Shown here: positions 9,442-17,817 of the stretch, piece after piece | Position numbering within the stretch: the first letter of the stretch is position 1 | How the letters are laid out: every line of letters begins with the position of its first letter | Origin: JAWPMT01 sp965227935 | GTDB lineage: Bacteria > Bacteroidota > Bacteroidia > Cytophagales > Cyclobacteriaceae | NCBI GenBank assembly: GCA_965227935.1 | Contig: CBDDGS010000043.1 | Location: 1,054,001 to 1,118,000, forward strand | DNA: 64,000 nucleotides | Reading direction: 5' to 3' | Made by a program: the position numbers and the translations under genes | Notes under the pieces: model-generated | Database searches by the model: none | What the model was told of the DNA's origin: nothing | What the model saw: only the letters and a program-made list of their open reading frames with translations

Positions 9442-10209
9442 ATGATCAGACGAAAATTTCTCACCACTTCTCTTGCCTCCACGGCCGTGCCATCCGCATT
9501 TGCCGCCACCGGTACTGGTAGACGTCAACAGCAAGCAACTGACAAAGAGCTGTATGAACTCAGGACTTATGAAATTAAGTTTGGCGGTAGCCAAAATAAT
9601 CTAAAGACTTTCCTGAGGGATGTCTATCAGCCAGCAGTGCGAAGAGCTGGAGCCAATAAGTTCCTGATGTTCAATGAGTATGGACAAACCGACCCGGCCA
9701 AGCTCTGGGTGCTGATAAGCTACCCATCGGCTCAGGCTTATCTACAGTGCCAACAATTGGGAACAGACGCCACTTTCGTCAGTGAAAGCCAGGAGTACAA
9801 CGACATAGCGCCGGAGGGTCGCATCTACAATCGCTACGGCTCATCGCTCCTATTGGCCTTCGGCGGCATGCCCAAAATGATGGATCCCATAGAGGGTGCG
9901 GGACTGTTCGAATTGCGGACTTATGAGGGCTACTCGGAAGACGCCGTACGGCGCAAGATCATGATGTTCGACAAAGAGGAGATCGACCTCTTCCTACGGG
10001 TTAAACTCAATCCGGTATTCTTCGGAGAAATGATCTCCGGCCCCTACCGCCCATGTCTGACCTATATGGTCAATTTCAAGGATATGGCCGAGCGAGATGC
10101 CAATTGGGATGACTTCAGAGTGCATCCGGATTGGGCAGCGATGCGGGTGAGACCCGAATACGCCAATACTGTCTCAAATATTAGGAAAAGATTTTTGGTG
10201 CCTGCCTAG
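9442..10209 (+). CDS. NIPSNAP family protein with export signal
   Basis: A 255-residue protein with an N-terminal signal of twin-arginine type (MIRRKFLTTSL, then AVPSAFA) followed by two ferredoxin-like NIPSNAP repeats, beginning YELRTYEIKFG (about residue 37) and FELRTYEGYSED (about 155). NIPSNAP proteins have no firmly assigned reaction in bacteria. The frame is open much further upstream, but the ATG at 9442 places the signal peptide at the N terminus, and the longer form would run into the divergent lipoprotein gene. No partner gene is obvious. Confidence 0.8.
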   Translation: MIRRKFLTTSLASTAVPSAFAATGTGRRQQQATDKELYELRTYEIKFGGSQNNLKTFLRDVYQPAVRRAGANKFLMFNEYGQTDPAKLWVLISYPSAQAYLQCQQLGTDATFVSESQEYNDIAPEGRIYNRYGSSLLLAFGGMPKMMDPIEGAGLFELRTYEGYSEDAVRRKIMMFDKEEIDLFLRVKLNPVFFGEMISGPYRPCLTYMVNFKDMAERDANWDDFRVHPDWAAMRVRPEYANTVSNIRKRFLVPA

Positions 10210-10221
10210 ATAAGGGGAACC

Positions 10222-10320
10222 TCAGATCGGTGAGACGATCATGCTGAGAATAATACCAGCGGAAAGCAACAGTAGGTAATACAGAATTTCACCTTTAATA
10301 GTAGCGATGAGGCTTTTCAT
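10222..10320 (-). CDS. Possible 32-residue membrane peptide
   Basis: A short frame beginning MKSLIATIKGEILYYLLL and ending in a single hydrophobic helix (LLLLSAGIILSMIV). A longer reading to 10467 exists but its N-terminal part has no protein-like pattern. It ends 13 bp from the NIPSNAP stop, convergent with it. Length and composition suit a single-pass micropeptide; no homologue is recognised and no ribosome-binding signal helps. Confidence 0.3.
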   Translation of the reverse strand: MKSLIATIKGEILYYLLLLSAGIILSMIVSPI

Positions 10321-10471
10321 GACGATAACGATTGTTGGTAAGCGTGATTGAATAACAATTAATGAAGTTACGCAATCGTTTGCAAGGCCGTTGTGAACCA
10401 ATGCTGGTTTTCGGTGAATCAACAAAAAATGTAGATGAAGGGACCGCCTAAATGGACGATCCCTCAATTTC

Positions 10472-13150
10472 TTATTCGTAACGAAGTGCTCTCACAGGAT
10501 TGGAGCGTGCTGCCGTGATGGTCTTGTAGCTCACCGTAATTATCGCGATTACCAGCACGATCAAGGCCGAAATCAGAAACACAGGCGCACCAATGGTGAT
10601 TCTGTCGGGAAAGTTTTGCAGCCAGGAGCCCATCCCGAAGTAGATCAAAGGCCACGCCAGGACGTTGCCAATCACCACCAGGATCAAAAACTCCTTAGAC
10701 AGCAAAGTAACAATCTGTCCCACATCTGCGCCAATCGCTTTCCGAATCCCAATTTCTTTGGTCCTCTTCAGGGCGCTAAATGACGACAGGCCAAAGAGCC
10801 CCAGGCATGCGACGATGATAGCGAAGGCCGCAAAAAGCAAGAAGACGCGGCTGAACGTTCGGTCGTTGTCATATTGACGATTGTAGTATTGGTCCAGGAA
10901 AAAGTACTCGAATGGATTGCCCGGAAACTTGGACAGGTACTGCTCCTCGGCGGTCTTCAGTACATCCTGGTATCTGCCGCCCTCCAATTTCACCGTGAAG
11001 AACCTGGAACTATTCTCCACCAACGGAAACACGATCGGAGCGATGACATTCTTCAACGACATCTGATTGTAATCCTCCACCACGCCCACGATCGTTTGCT
11101 CACGTCCGCGGTTCGTCACTTTCTTCCCGATGGCTTCTTCCGCCGACTCGAAACCCACAAAACGAACGCAACTGAGATTCAATATCACCGAGGAAGTATC
11201 ACTGTATGTCGGGCCGTAATTTCTACCTGCAAGCAACTCGATGCCGTACGTCTCGAAGTAATCATAATCAACACCGGCGTGGTAGACCGTTTTGAACTTG
11301 TCATTTGTCTCTTCGGCTTTTTTGATACCCGTAGTCCAGAAGATTTCATACCCAGGCACATTCGAACTGTTGGTAATGTCCGCCACGTCCGAGTGCCTGG
11401 CAACCTCATTTTTGAAAGAATTCAGGGCCGCCACGTACACCGAATCCGAACCTGCCACTGCATCAGGTCCTTTGATGACCAACCTATCCGCCATCTCAAA
11501 ACCCAGATCCACATTTTGCATGTACCGCAGCTGCTGATAGACGACGATGGTGCCAGCGATACAAACCACCGAAAAGGCAAACTGAAGCACGACCAATCCC
11601 CGTCGCAATTGATTCCCTACGCGATCACCAGACATTCGCCCCTTCAAAACGGTAGCAGGCTGGAACGAAGACAGCACAAAAGCCGGATAAAGCCCCGACA
11701 ACGCGGAACCGACGAGTAGCACCCCCACCACGATCAACCAAAAGACCGGATCGACCAAAAAGCCCAGCGACAATACTGAGTCCGTCAACATATTGAAGTA
11801 CCGAATGCCACCTATGACGATCAGCAGAGCAAGCACCATCGCCAGCGTATTCAGCACCAGCGACTCTGCGAGAAACTGATACACAAGCTGCTTGCGAAAC
11901 GCTCCCATGGTCTTCCGTATGCCCACCTCCTTGGCACGCTCGATGGCCCGGGCCGTTGAGAGGTTGATGTAATTGATCCAGGCAATCACCAGGATGAAAA
12001 TCGCAATGACAGACAAGAAGAAAACAGCATCTCCATCACCCTGCTCTTCAGGCTCCGACTCCTGTAGCAGGTTCGAGTAAAGATGAATGTCAACGATCGG
12101 CTGCAATGGGAACTCAGCCTTGAAGTTGTATTTCTCAAAATCCTCGCCTCGCTCCGCGAACAGCACGTCTGCAAAACGCTTATTGTAATCTTCGATATCC
12201 ACACCTGGCTCCAGGAGCACGTACGAGTTGAAGTCATACCAGCCCCAGGCGGTCTCAGAGGCAGAAGTACCATCGTCATTCCGGGTCTGATTATTCAGCG
12301 TCTCGTAAGAGATCAGGAAGTCAAACTTGAAGTGTGAGTTGTTGGGCACATCTTCCACCACACCGGTCACCACGGCCGTATGCTCTTGATCCACACGGAT
12401 CTTCTTTCCGAGCCAGTCGCTATCTCCAAAGTACTTCCGCGCCGTTGACTCCGTCACCACGACGGTGTTAGGCTCTGTCAGCGCCGTCTCCGGATTACCG
12501 GCAATCATCGGATAGGTGAACATTTTCAGGAAGGCAGGGTCTACGACGTGTATGCGATCCTCTCGGAAGACCCGATTTTCATATTCTACAATCCCCGAAG
12601 TAGGAAAGGCGCGCGCAAACTCCTTGACCTCGGGCATATTCTCCTTCATGAAAGGACCCACCCTGGGCACCGCCGCTGCACAATCGATGTTGAGCTCGCC
12701 ATTGCGATACACCATGTACCTTATGCGGTACAGGTTCTCGTGGTTGACGTGGAACTTATCGTAGCTCTGCTCATACGACACGTACTGGAAGATGAAGAGG
12801 CAGGCAGCCAGCCCGAGGGCCAGTCCCATGATGTTGAGCGCTGAGTAGACTTTGTTTCGCGAGATGTTGCGAAACGTCATCTTGAGGTAGTTCTGAAACA
12901 TTGCTAGTGAATTATTATGAGTTTTATATGACCTTTTTCTGTATTTCAAATCGTAGTTGCGCAGCGACAGCACGGCATCTACCATGTAGTTCGCCGATGC
13001 TCTCCACCGCCCCTTTTCCTCCACCTGGTCGATATAAATCTCCTGCAAATCACCGGAGATCTCGTCAAACAGCTCCCGGCCATAGATGCGCTCGAGGAGC
13101 CAGCGACCAAAGCGCGGAGGGTGTGGTATGGTGGTCTCAGACAGTGCCAA
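10472..13150 (-). CDS. Orphan MacB/FtsX-type permease with permease prefix domain
   Basis: An 892-residue inner-membrane permease of the same type as the one at 1241-3829. The prefix domain is at about 8-70 (PPRFGRWLLERIYGRE, EISGDLQEIY). Helix one is near 105, FtsX helices with RAKEVGIRKTMGAFR near 400-420, the mid-protein SGLYPAFVLSSF motif, a second periplasmic domain, and a final FtsX domain with RTKEIGIRKAIGAD and ending NPVRALRYE. The start overlaps the end of the PadR gene by 14 bp, so translation is probably coupled and the PadR protein probably controls it. No ATPase or membrane-fusion gene is adjacent. Confidence 0.9.
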   Translation of the reverse strand: MALSETTIPHPPRFGRWLLERIYGRELFDEISGDLQEIYIDQVEEKGRWRASANYMVDAVLSLRNYDLKYRKRSYKTHNNSLAMFQNYLKMTFRNISRNKVYSALNIMGLALGLAACLFIFQYVSYEQSYDKFHVNHENLYRIRYMVYRNGELNIDCAAAVPRVGPFMKENMPEVKEFARAFPTSGIVEYENRVFREDRIHVVDPAFLKMFTYPMIAGNPETALTEPNTVVVTESTARKYFGDSDWLGKKIRVDQEHTAVVTGVVEDVPNNSHFKFDFLISYETLNNQTRNDDGTSASETAWGWYDFNSYVLLEPGVDIEDYNKRFADVLFAERGEDFEKYNFKAEFPLQPIVDIHLYSNLLQESEPEEQGDGDAVFFLSVIAIFILVIAWINYINLSTARAIERAKEVGIRKTMGAFRKQLVYQFLAESLVLNTLAMVLALLIVIGGIRYFNMLTDSVLSLGFLVDPVFWLIVVGVLLVGSALSGLYPAFVLSSFQPATVLKGRMSGDRVGNQLRRGLVVLQFAFSVVCIAGTIVVYQQLRYMQNVDLGFEMADRLVIKGPDAVAGSDSVYVAALNSFKNEVARHSDVADITNSSNVPGYEIFWTTGIKKAEETNDKFKTVYHAGVDYDYFETYGIELLAGRNYGPTYSDTSSVILNLSCVRFVGFESAEEAIGKKVTNRGREQTIVGVVEDYNQMSLKNVIAPIVFPLVENSSRFFTVKLEGGRYQDVLKTAEEQYLSKFPGNPFEYFFLDQYYNRQYDNDRTFSRVFLLFAAFAIIVACLGLFGLSSFSALKRTKEIGIRKAIGADVGQIVTLLSKEFLILVVIGNVLAWPLIYFGMGSWLQNFPDRITIGAPVFLISALIVLVIAIITVSYKTITAARSNPVRALRYE

Positions 13151-13481
13151 AAAGCGTTTGAAATGAAAGCTGCGGGATGTTCTTCCAGATATTCTCTCTC
13201 ATAGATTTTGACGCCTGCAGGCTCTCAAAGCCCGCGCTAGTGACCTTAAAAAGGCGCTTCTGTTTCCCCCCACGTTTTTGAGTAGCACCGCCAAATTCCG
13301 ACGTGAGGAAGCCCTTGTCTTCCAACCGGTAAAGCGACGAATGCACCGCACTGATATTGATCTTGCGATCCGAGAATTTGCTGGCCTCTTCTTTTACATT
13401 GACAGCATACGCGTCGTTGCCGATCGACGCCACGGTAAGTAAGATCAGCTCCTCAAACTCTCCCAGGTAAGTGCCTTTCAT
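13137..13481 (-). CDS. PadR family transcriptional regulator
   Basis: A 114-residue winged-helix protein of PadR type: LGEFEELILLTVASIG at the N terminus, recognition helix in ISAVHSSLYRLEDKGFL, and a basic wing (KRGGKQKRLFKVTSAG). PadR proteins are usually dimeric repressors of neighbouring membrane-protein genes. It is the first gene of a two-gene unit with the prefix-domain permease, overlapping it by 14 bp. The short C-terminal part matches the small subgroup that pairs with such permeases in Bacteroidota. AT-rich dyads immediately upstream suggest autoregulation. Confidence 0.88.
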   Translation of the reverse strand: MKGTYLGEFEELILLTVASIGNDAYAVNVKEEASKFSDRKINISAVHSSLYRLEDKGFLTSEFGGATQKRGGKQKRLFKVTSAGFESLQASKSMRENIWKNIPQLSFQTLFGTV

Positions 13482-13519
13482 AATACATGTACATTATTTT
13501 CTATGCAAATGTAAACATT
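13482..13519 (-). promoter_or_regulatory. Candidate PadR operator and -7 promoter box
   Basis: The region directly before the PadR start holds AATGTAAACATT (13508-13519; arms AATGT and ACATT) and AATACATGTACATT (13482-13495), both ATGT/ACAT-type dyads of the kind bound by PadR proteins. On the minus strand TACATTTG (13506-13513) matches the Bacteroidota -7 consensus TAnnTTTG exactly and overlaps the first dyad, as expected for a repressor site. No clear -33 box is visible. Confidence 0.4.
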
Positions 13520-13560
13520 ATAACGGCGGCCTCGGTAGATTGTTATTTGGAGAGACCTCT

Positions 13561-13680
13561 TTGTCCTCCGCACCCACTTTCTGTCCCGCTGTCCGTTGTA
13601 GCACGGCCCCGCTGGCCATCCCGCGAGGCCCTGCCGGCTGCCACTCCCATCGGGTCTATTTGGCCAGGTAGGTGGCTTCG
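13561..13680. other. GC-rich non-coding block with strong folding potential
   Basis: This block between the PadR promoter and the REP field is much richer in GC than its flanks and has no convincing protein frame. TGGCCAG at 13661-13667 and CTGGCCA at 13612-13618 form an outer 7-bp stem enclosing further GC-rich inverted repeats; CCCGCTG and CCCGCTGGCC are repeated within it. It may be a dispersed repeat or a structured RNA. Together with the REP field it accounts for the whole 580-bp gap 13482-14061. Confidence 0.4.
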
Positions 13681-13729
13681 GGCTAGTGATGATTTTTGGA
13701 AATCATTTGGCACAAAACCAAATTCTCAA

Positions 13730-14013
13730 GTCGGTGGAGACACCGGCACAGCGGTATAGGGATCTGCTTATCGCTCTTCATCCAGTACGCACAGTCGGTG
13801 TCCTCACCGACGTCCATCACCACATTTCCGCGGTTTTGTCGGAATGGTCGGCGCAGATACCGATGCAGCAAAGCGACCTGAGGTACTTCATATCGCCCCG
13901 TCGGTGTCCTCACCGACGTCGAGAAAGCCAGTCTCGCTAGCAAGTGTAGTCAGCGGGGTTCCAAGGAGGCCTAACGCACTTATCCGTACCGCCGAGTCGG
14001 TGTCGTCACCGAC
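13730..14013. repeat. REP palindrome cluster, left flank of RAYT 2
   Basis: Four clear 18-nt imperfect palindromes and one degenerate copy. Forward units read GTCGGTGTCCTCACCGAC (13794-13811, 13900-13917) with a TCGT loop variant at 13996-14013; a reverse-orientation unit, GTCGGTGGAGACACCGGC, lies at 13730-13747, and a degenerate one at 13847-13864. Stems are 7 bp with a 4-nt loop. Forward loops are TCCT and reverse ones NGGA, which is how the same REP looks on opposite strands. Mixed orientation and homologous spacers match the BIME arrangement of RAYT-linked repeats. Confidence 0.8.
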
Positions 14014-14061
14014 GTTCAGCACCACAATCCCGGCCGGTTCCCTCCGGACCTAACCTTCGAT

Positions 14062-14601
14062 ATGATTATCTTGATGAATGTGGAACTGAAACAACTATAC
14101 TTCTACACTGCCACCATCCGAAACTGGAATACCTTGCTGAAGCCGGAGAAATACAAGAATGTCCTGTTGGAAAGCTGGACCTATCTCTCAGAAAAAGGCA
14201 AAATCCGGATATATGCGTTTGTCATCATGCCCAATCACATCCATCTCATCTGGGAGCTTCTTGCAATAAACGGCAAGGAAATGCCCAATGCGAGCTTTAC
14301 GAAATACACAGCCCATCGTTTTCTGAGGCAGTTGCGCGTAGATGGTTCTGACAACTTATCTTATTTTGGTACAAATCAGGAGGATCGTGCCTACAATTTC
14401 TGGATCGAAAAACCCCTACCCAAACTACTGTACACTCCAGAGGTGATTTATCAGAAACTTGATTACATCCACAACAATCCGTGTCAAGGCAAATGGATGC
14501 TGGCTGAAAGTCCTGAGGATTATCGGTATTCTTCCGCTTCATTTTACCACACTGGAACAAGTGAGTTCCAATTCCTTTGTCATATTGGTGACCGACTTTG
14601 A
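14062..14601 (+). CDS. REP-associated tyrosine transposase (RAYT), second family
   Basis: A 179-residue Y1/HUH transposase with the HUH motif in IMPNHIHLIW and the catalytic tyrosine candidate in KLDYIHNNPCQGKW, then PEDYRYSSASFY. It is clearly distinct in sequence from the RAYT at 3895. The gene sits inside a cluster of REP hairpins, with homologous repeat blocks on both sides, as expected if it processes these hairpins. The ATG at 14062 is used; an in-frame ATG at 14074 is possible. The frame is intact. Family knowledge supports sequence-specific cleavage of REP hairpins; current activity is inference. Confidence 0.9.
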   Translation: MIILMNVELKQLYFYTATIRNWNTLLKPEKYKNVLLESWTYLSEKGKIRIYAFVIMPNHIHLIWELLAINGKEMPNASFTKYTAHRFLRQLRVDGSDNLSYFGTNQEDRAYNFWIEKPLPKLLYTPEVIYQKLDYIHNNPCQGKWMLAESPEDYRYSSASFYHTGTSEFQFLCHIGDRL

Positions 14602-14617
14602 AAATCGCAAAACCGAA

Positions 14618-14860
14618 GCCGGTGCAGACACCGGCAGGGCGGTATGGGGATTCTGCTTCTCGGTCTTCAATCCGTATTTTCGCTCCGTCGGTGTCCTCAC
14701 CGACGTCGAAAAAGTCAGTCTCATAAGCCGGTGGGGACACCGGCCTAGCGATGGGGACCCGCACCGTCAGGTGTCCTCACTTACGTCGAAAAGTCAGTCT
14801 CGTAAGCCGGTGCGGACACCGGCATGGCGATGAGACCAGCAGGGTCGTGTCCTCACCGAT
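14618..14860. repeat. REP palindrome cluster, right flank of RAYT 2
   Basis: Units alternate in orientation: reverse at 14618-14635, forward at 14687-14704, reverse at 14727-14744, degenerate forward at about 14766-14784, reverse at 14806-14823 and a degenerate forward at about 14844-14860. The spacers repeat too: CGTCGAAAAAGTCAGTCTC at about 14703-14722 recurs with one fewer A at about 14785-14802. The block 14618-14704 is homologous, spacer included, to the left-flank block 13730-13811. With its flanks this fills the 340-bp gap 14602-14941. Confidence 0.8.
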
Positions 14861-14907
14861 GCTCACCTCCCACCATCGGTAAGTGCCATAATTTCCTGAT
14901 AGTGAAA

Positions 14908-14937
14908 TTGCGAAAACCAATCAGTTCCGTACATTTA
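14908..14937 (+). promoter_or_regulatory. Possible promoter for TPR histidine kinase
   Basis: TTG at 14908-14910, 19 nt spacing, TACATTTA at 14930-14937 match the Bacteroidota pattern except the last base. The box ends only 4 bp before the GTG start, so the transcript would be leaderless or the true start lies slightly downstream. Confidence 0.35.
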
Positions 14938-14941
14938 TGTC

Positions 14942-16927
14942 GTGAGAACAATTGGGTTACTATTTTTTCTGGTTGCACTCAACGACCTGGCCGCCCAAAA
15001 TGTAGAGATAGACAGCATAAAAGCCAGCCTTCCTCAACAGACTGGGATTGACCGAATAAAATCACTCAACGAACTTTCTTGGTTCTACAAGAACATCCAT
15101 GTCGACAGCGCTTACCAATTCGCCAGGTCGGCTTTGGACTTGAGTCTGCAGATGGACTCCAAAAAGGCCATTGCATCCTCCTACAATAGCCTGGCCAATG
15201 CGCTGGAAGCAAAAGGGGATCTGGATAGTGCCCGGATCCTGCACAATGCGTCACTTGCTTTGAAACTAGAACTGGATGACTCGCTAGGTATAGCCGACTC
15301 CTACAACAACCTAGGGATCGTGTATGATGAGCAGGGCAAATACGATCAGGCGCTCACTCACTACTTTGAGGCACTGAAAATCTTTGAGGTCGTCGAGGGT
15401 CAGGAGTTCAACGTAGCCATGGCCCTGGGCAATATTGGCATTGTCTACAAGAAGCAGAAAGAGTACCAAAAAGTCCTTGAGTACTATACACGAGCCTTGA
15501 GCATATACGAGGAGGTGGGTTCCGAATTTGGCATCATGGTCACAAAAGGAAACATCGGGAGTGTGATGCTGGAGACTGGGGATTACAGGAATTCCATTGC
15601 CTATTCGGAGGAGGCTATGCGCGCCTATGAGGCTGCCGGATACCTTCGGTACGTGCCCTATATGAAAAGCAACATTGGAATTGCCCTCGATAGTCTGAGG
15701 GATCATGAGCATGCAAGAACATACTACCTGGAGGCAATTGCCGAGCATACAGACCTCGGCAATGAATATGAACTGGCCAGCACGCTGGTCTTGCTGGCCT
15801 CCAATTATAATATCACAGGAGACTTCGTCGCCAGTGCCGGTCGTGCGGAAGAGGCTTACAATATAGCCTCGGCAATGGACGCCCAGGAGTTCCAATTTAA
15901 GGCGCTCAACGAGTGGTCCAAAGCGCTCGCTGGTCAGGGCAGGTTTGAGGATGCCTATAGCAGCATATTACAGAGAAATGAGATAAAGGACCGGATGTTT
16001 GAAGCGTCAAAAACCAAACAGATCTTCGAACTCCAAACGCAATACGAGACCGAGAAAAAGGAGCAACAGATTGCGCTGCAGGAAGCACAGATCTCCGAAA
16101 AACAGGCACAGCTACAACGGGCCCAATATCTGGCGATCGCCCTGGTCGTGACAGTACTGTCCCTGAGCGCGCTGTGGCTCCTCAATCGTAGCCGTTTGCG
16201 AAAGAAGCAGCAGATCTTGTTACAACAGGAGAAACTGCACATCAAAGAGGCTGAGATCAATGCTACCATCAGCTCGCAAGAAATGGAGCGGGCGAGATAC
16301 GCGAGGGACTTACACGACGGATTTGGTCAGATGATCTCCATCTTGAATATGAACCTTGGCAACCTGAAGAGCAACTCAAAACCTGCAGAGAGACAGCAAG
16401 TCTTCGAGGAATCCGAACGAGTCATCAAAGACATGTATGACGAACTAAAGGGGATCTGTTTTGATCTGATGCCGCAGACATTGGTAAAAAGTGGACTGCA
16501 AAGCGGTCTGACAGAATTCGCCGAGCGCATCAATAAAACAGGGAAGGTCTTCATCGAAACTGATTTCTTTGGACTCTCAAAGCGCCTCACTGAGATCCAG
16601 GAAATCTCTATCTATCGGATTTCGCAAGAATGGATCAACAACATCCTCAAATACTCCGATGCCGACAAGATCACACTGCAGGTTACAGCGGACGATAACG
16701 AAATAACCCTGTTGATCGAAGACAATGGACAGGGCTTTGACAAAAGCGTACTGACTGATTCGAAAGGCAACGGGTGGAAAAACTTAAGCACCCGAACCAA
16801 CCTGATTCAAGGGGCTTTGGAGATTGACACGCAAGCTGGCAAGCGAGGCAATGCACTCATCATGAATGCCCCAGCCCAGATAAAAGCCCCCAAACCCGCA
16901 CAGGAAAATACCATTTCCACGGTATAG
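14942..16927 (+). CDS. TPR-containing sensor histidine kinase (NarX/DesK-like, HisKA_3)
   Basis: A 661-residue sensor kinase with a signal peptide (GLLFFLVALNDLAAQ), an extracytoplasmic tetratricopeptide region about 20-330 (for example ADSYNNLGIVYDEQGKYDQAL), a coiled coil about 345-395, one membrane helix about 398-416 (LAIALVVTVLSLSALWLL), a second coiled coil, then the kinase core. H458 in YARDLHDGFGQ is the phospho-acceptor of HisKA_3 type; the ATPase domain has DNGQGFD and GNGWKNLSTR. The start is GTG because the nearby ATG at 14937 is closed at once by a stop. The LuxR-type regulator 144 bp downstream is its likely partner. TPR kinases of this layout are frequent in Bacteroidota; the stimulus is unknown. 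Confidence 0.88.
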   Translation: MRTIGLLFFLVALNDLAAQNVEIDSIKASLPQQTGIDRIKSLNELSWFYKNIHVDSAYQFARSALDLSLQMDSKKAIASSYNSLANALEAKGDLDSARILHNASLALKLELDDSLGIADSYNNLGIVYDEQGKYDQALTHYFEALKIFEVVEGQEFNVAMALGNIGIVYKKQKEYQKVLEYYTRALSIYEEVGSEFGIMVTKGNIGSVMLETGDYRNSIAYSEEAMRAYEAAGYLRYVPYMKSNIGIALDSLRDHEHARTYYLEAIAEHTDLGNEYELASTLVLLASNYNITGDFVASAGRAEEAYNIASAMDAQEFQFKALNEWSKALAGQGRFEDAYSSILQRNEIKDRMFEASKTKQIFELQTQYETEKKEQQIALQEAQISEKQAQLQRAQYLAIALVVTVLSLSALWLLNRSRLRKKQQILLQQEKLHIKEAEINATISSQEMERARYARDLHDGFGQMISILNMNLGNLKSNSKPAERQQVFEESERVIKDMYDELKGICFDLMPQTLVKSGLQSGLTEFAERINKTGKVFIETDFFGLSKRLTEIQEISIYRISQEWINNILKYSDADKITLQVTADDNEITLLIEDNGQGFDKSVLTDSKGNGWKNLSTRTNLIQGALEIDTQAGKRGNALIMNAPAQIKAPKPAQENTISTV

Positions 16928-17071
16928 ACTTTGTCTCATTTTCCGTCCTACTTTACCTCTAGGGAGTACACCCTTTGCTAGTCACGGATCTAGCCCATGC
17001 GAGCTGACTTCCATCAAGGAACAATAGCTATGAGTTTATTATCTTTCGCCACGAGGAAAGGGTCACAAAAA

Positions 17072-17689
17072 ATGAAAATCTACCTTACAGATGATCATGC
17101 GATTCTTCTAGCGGGCCTGATCAAAATACTTTCGGCGGAAGACGACATGGAAGTAATCGGGTCTGCAGGCACCGTGTCCCAGACCCTCGAGGACCTCACA
17201 CGGATGAAAGTGGACCTGCTGATCTCCGACTACAACCTCCCTGATGATGATGGTCTGACACTTGTTCGGAGGGTCAGGCAGAAATATCCTGACATGAAGA
17301 TCATTGTGCTTAGCATGCACGACGAGGCACACCTGATCAAGGAAATATTGCAGGTCGGGGTAGATGGATACATTCTGAAAAAGGACTCACAGGACGAACT
17401 CGTGCACGCCATCAGGGCAGTGAGAAATGGTAAGGTGTACTTAAGCTCAGATGTCAATACGATGCTCATTAGAGGCCTCCACACCAATGACGATCAGCGG
17501 CTGCTCACCGACCGGGAGAGAGAGATATTGAAACTCATCGCCAAGGAGTACACCAACAAACAGATGGCGGAAGAACTCTGTATCAGTGAGCGCACAATAG
17601 AAACGCACCGCAAAAACATCTTCAGAAAGAGTGGCACCAACAACCTTGTCGGCTTGATCAAGTTCGCTTATGCGAACAACCTGATCTAG
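17072..17689 (+). CDS. NarL/LuxR-type response regulator
   Basis: A 205-residue two-domain regulator. The receiver (about 1-118) has the acidic pair DD at 7-8, phospho-acceptor D53 in LLISDYNLPDDDG and conserved K103 in YILKKDS. The LuxR-type helix-turn-helix is at about 140-205 (LTDREREILKLIA, ISERTIETHRKNIF). An earlier in-frame ATG at 16997 would add 25 unconserved residues; the ATG at 17072 starts exactly at the receiver (MKIYLTDDHA). It follows the TPR histidine kinase on the same strand and should be phosphorylated by it. Targets are not known; the inverted repeat after the gene and the propeller and caspase genes downstream are candidates. Confidence 0.9.
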   Translation: MKIYLTDDHAILLAGLIKILSAEDDMEVIGSAGTVSQTLEDLTRMKVDLLISDYNLPDDDGLTLVRRVRQKYPDMKIIVLSMHDEAHLIKEILQVGVDGYILKKDSQDELVHAIRAVRNGKVYLSSDVNTMLIRGLHTNDDQRLLTDREREILKLIAKEYTNKQMAEELCISERTIETHRKNIFRKSGTNNLVGLIKFAYANNLI

Positions 17690-17702
17690 TACATTCTACG
17701 GG

Positions 17703-17719
17703 TTTCACGGTACGTGAAA
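17703..17719. promoter_or_regulatory. Inverted repeat TTTCACG-GTA-CGTGAAA
   Basis: A perfect 7-bp dyad with a 3-nt centre lies 13 bp after the response-regulator stop and about 60 bp before the promoter of the propeller gene. It is either a weak terminator stem (no T-tract follows) or an operator, possibly for the LuxR-type regulator. Confidence 0.3.
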
Positions 17720-17763
17720 ATGCCAGCCCATACGGATTACATTCCGTTACGATCAATTCTAGT

Positions 17764-17793
17764 TTTGATATCACAGTGACAATCATAAGTTCA
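17764..17793 (+). promoter_or_regulatory. Bacteroidota-type promoter for PQQ-propeller gene
   Basis: TTTG at 17764-17767, 18 nt spacing, TAAGTTCA at 17786-17793, about 25 bp before the ATG at 17818. The -7 box matches TAnnTT and departs in the last two bases. Confidence 0.35.
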
Positions 17794-17817
17794 CTATCAC
17801 TAAAAAACTGTACTGTG

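Noticed and set aside
10874..11719. 281-residue plus-strand frame opposite the permease
   Set aside because: It is antisense to a well-conserved permease and its translation shows no family pattern.
13730..14860. CRISPR-like array
   Set aside because: The repeats are short palindromes in both orientations with irregular, themselves repeated spacers, and no cas genes are near. A RAYT/REP arrangement explains them.
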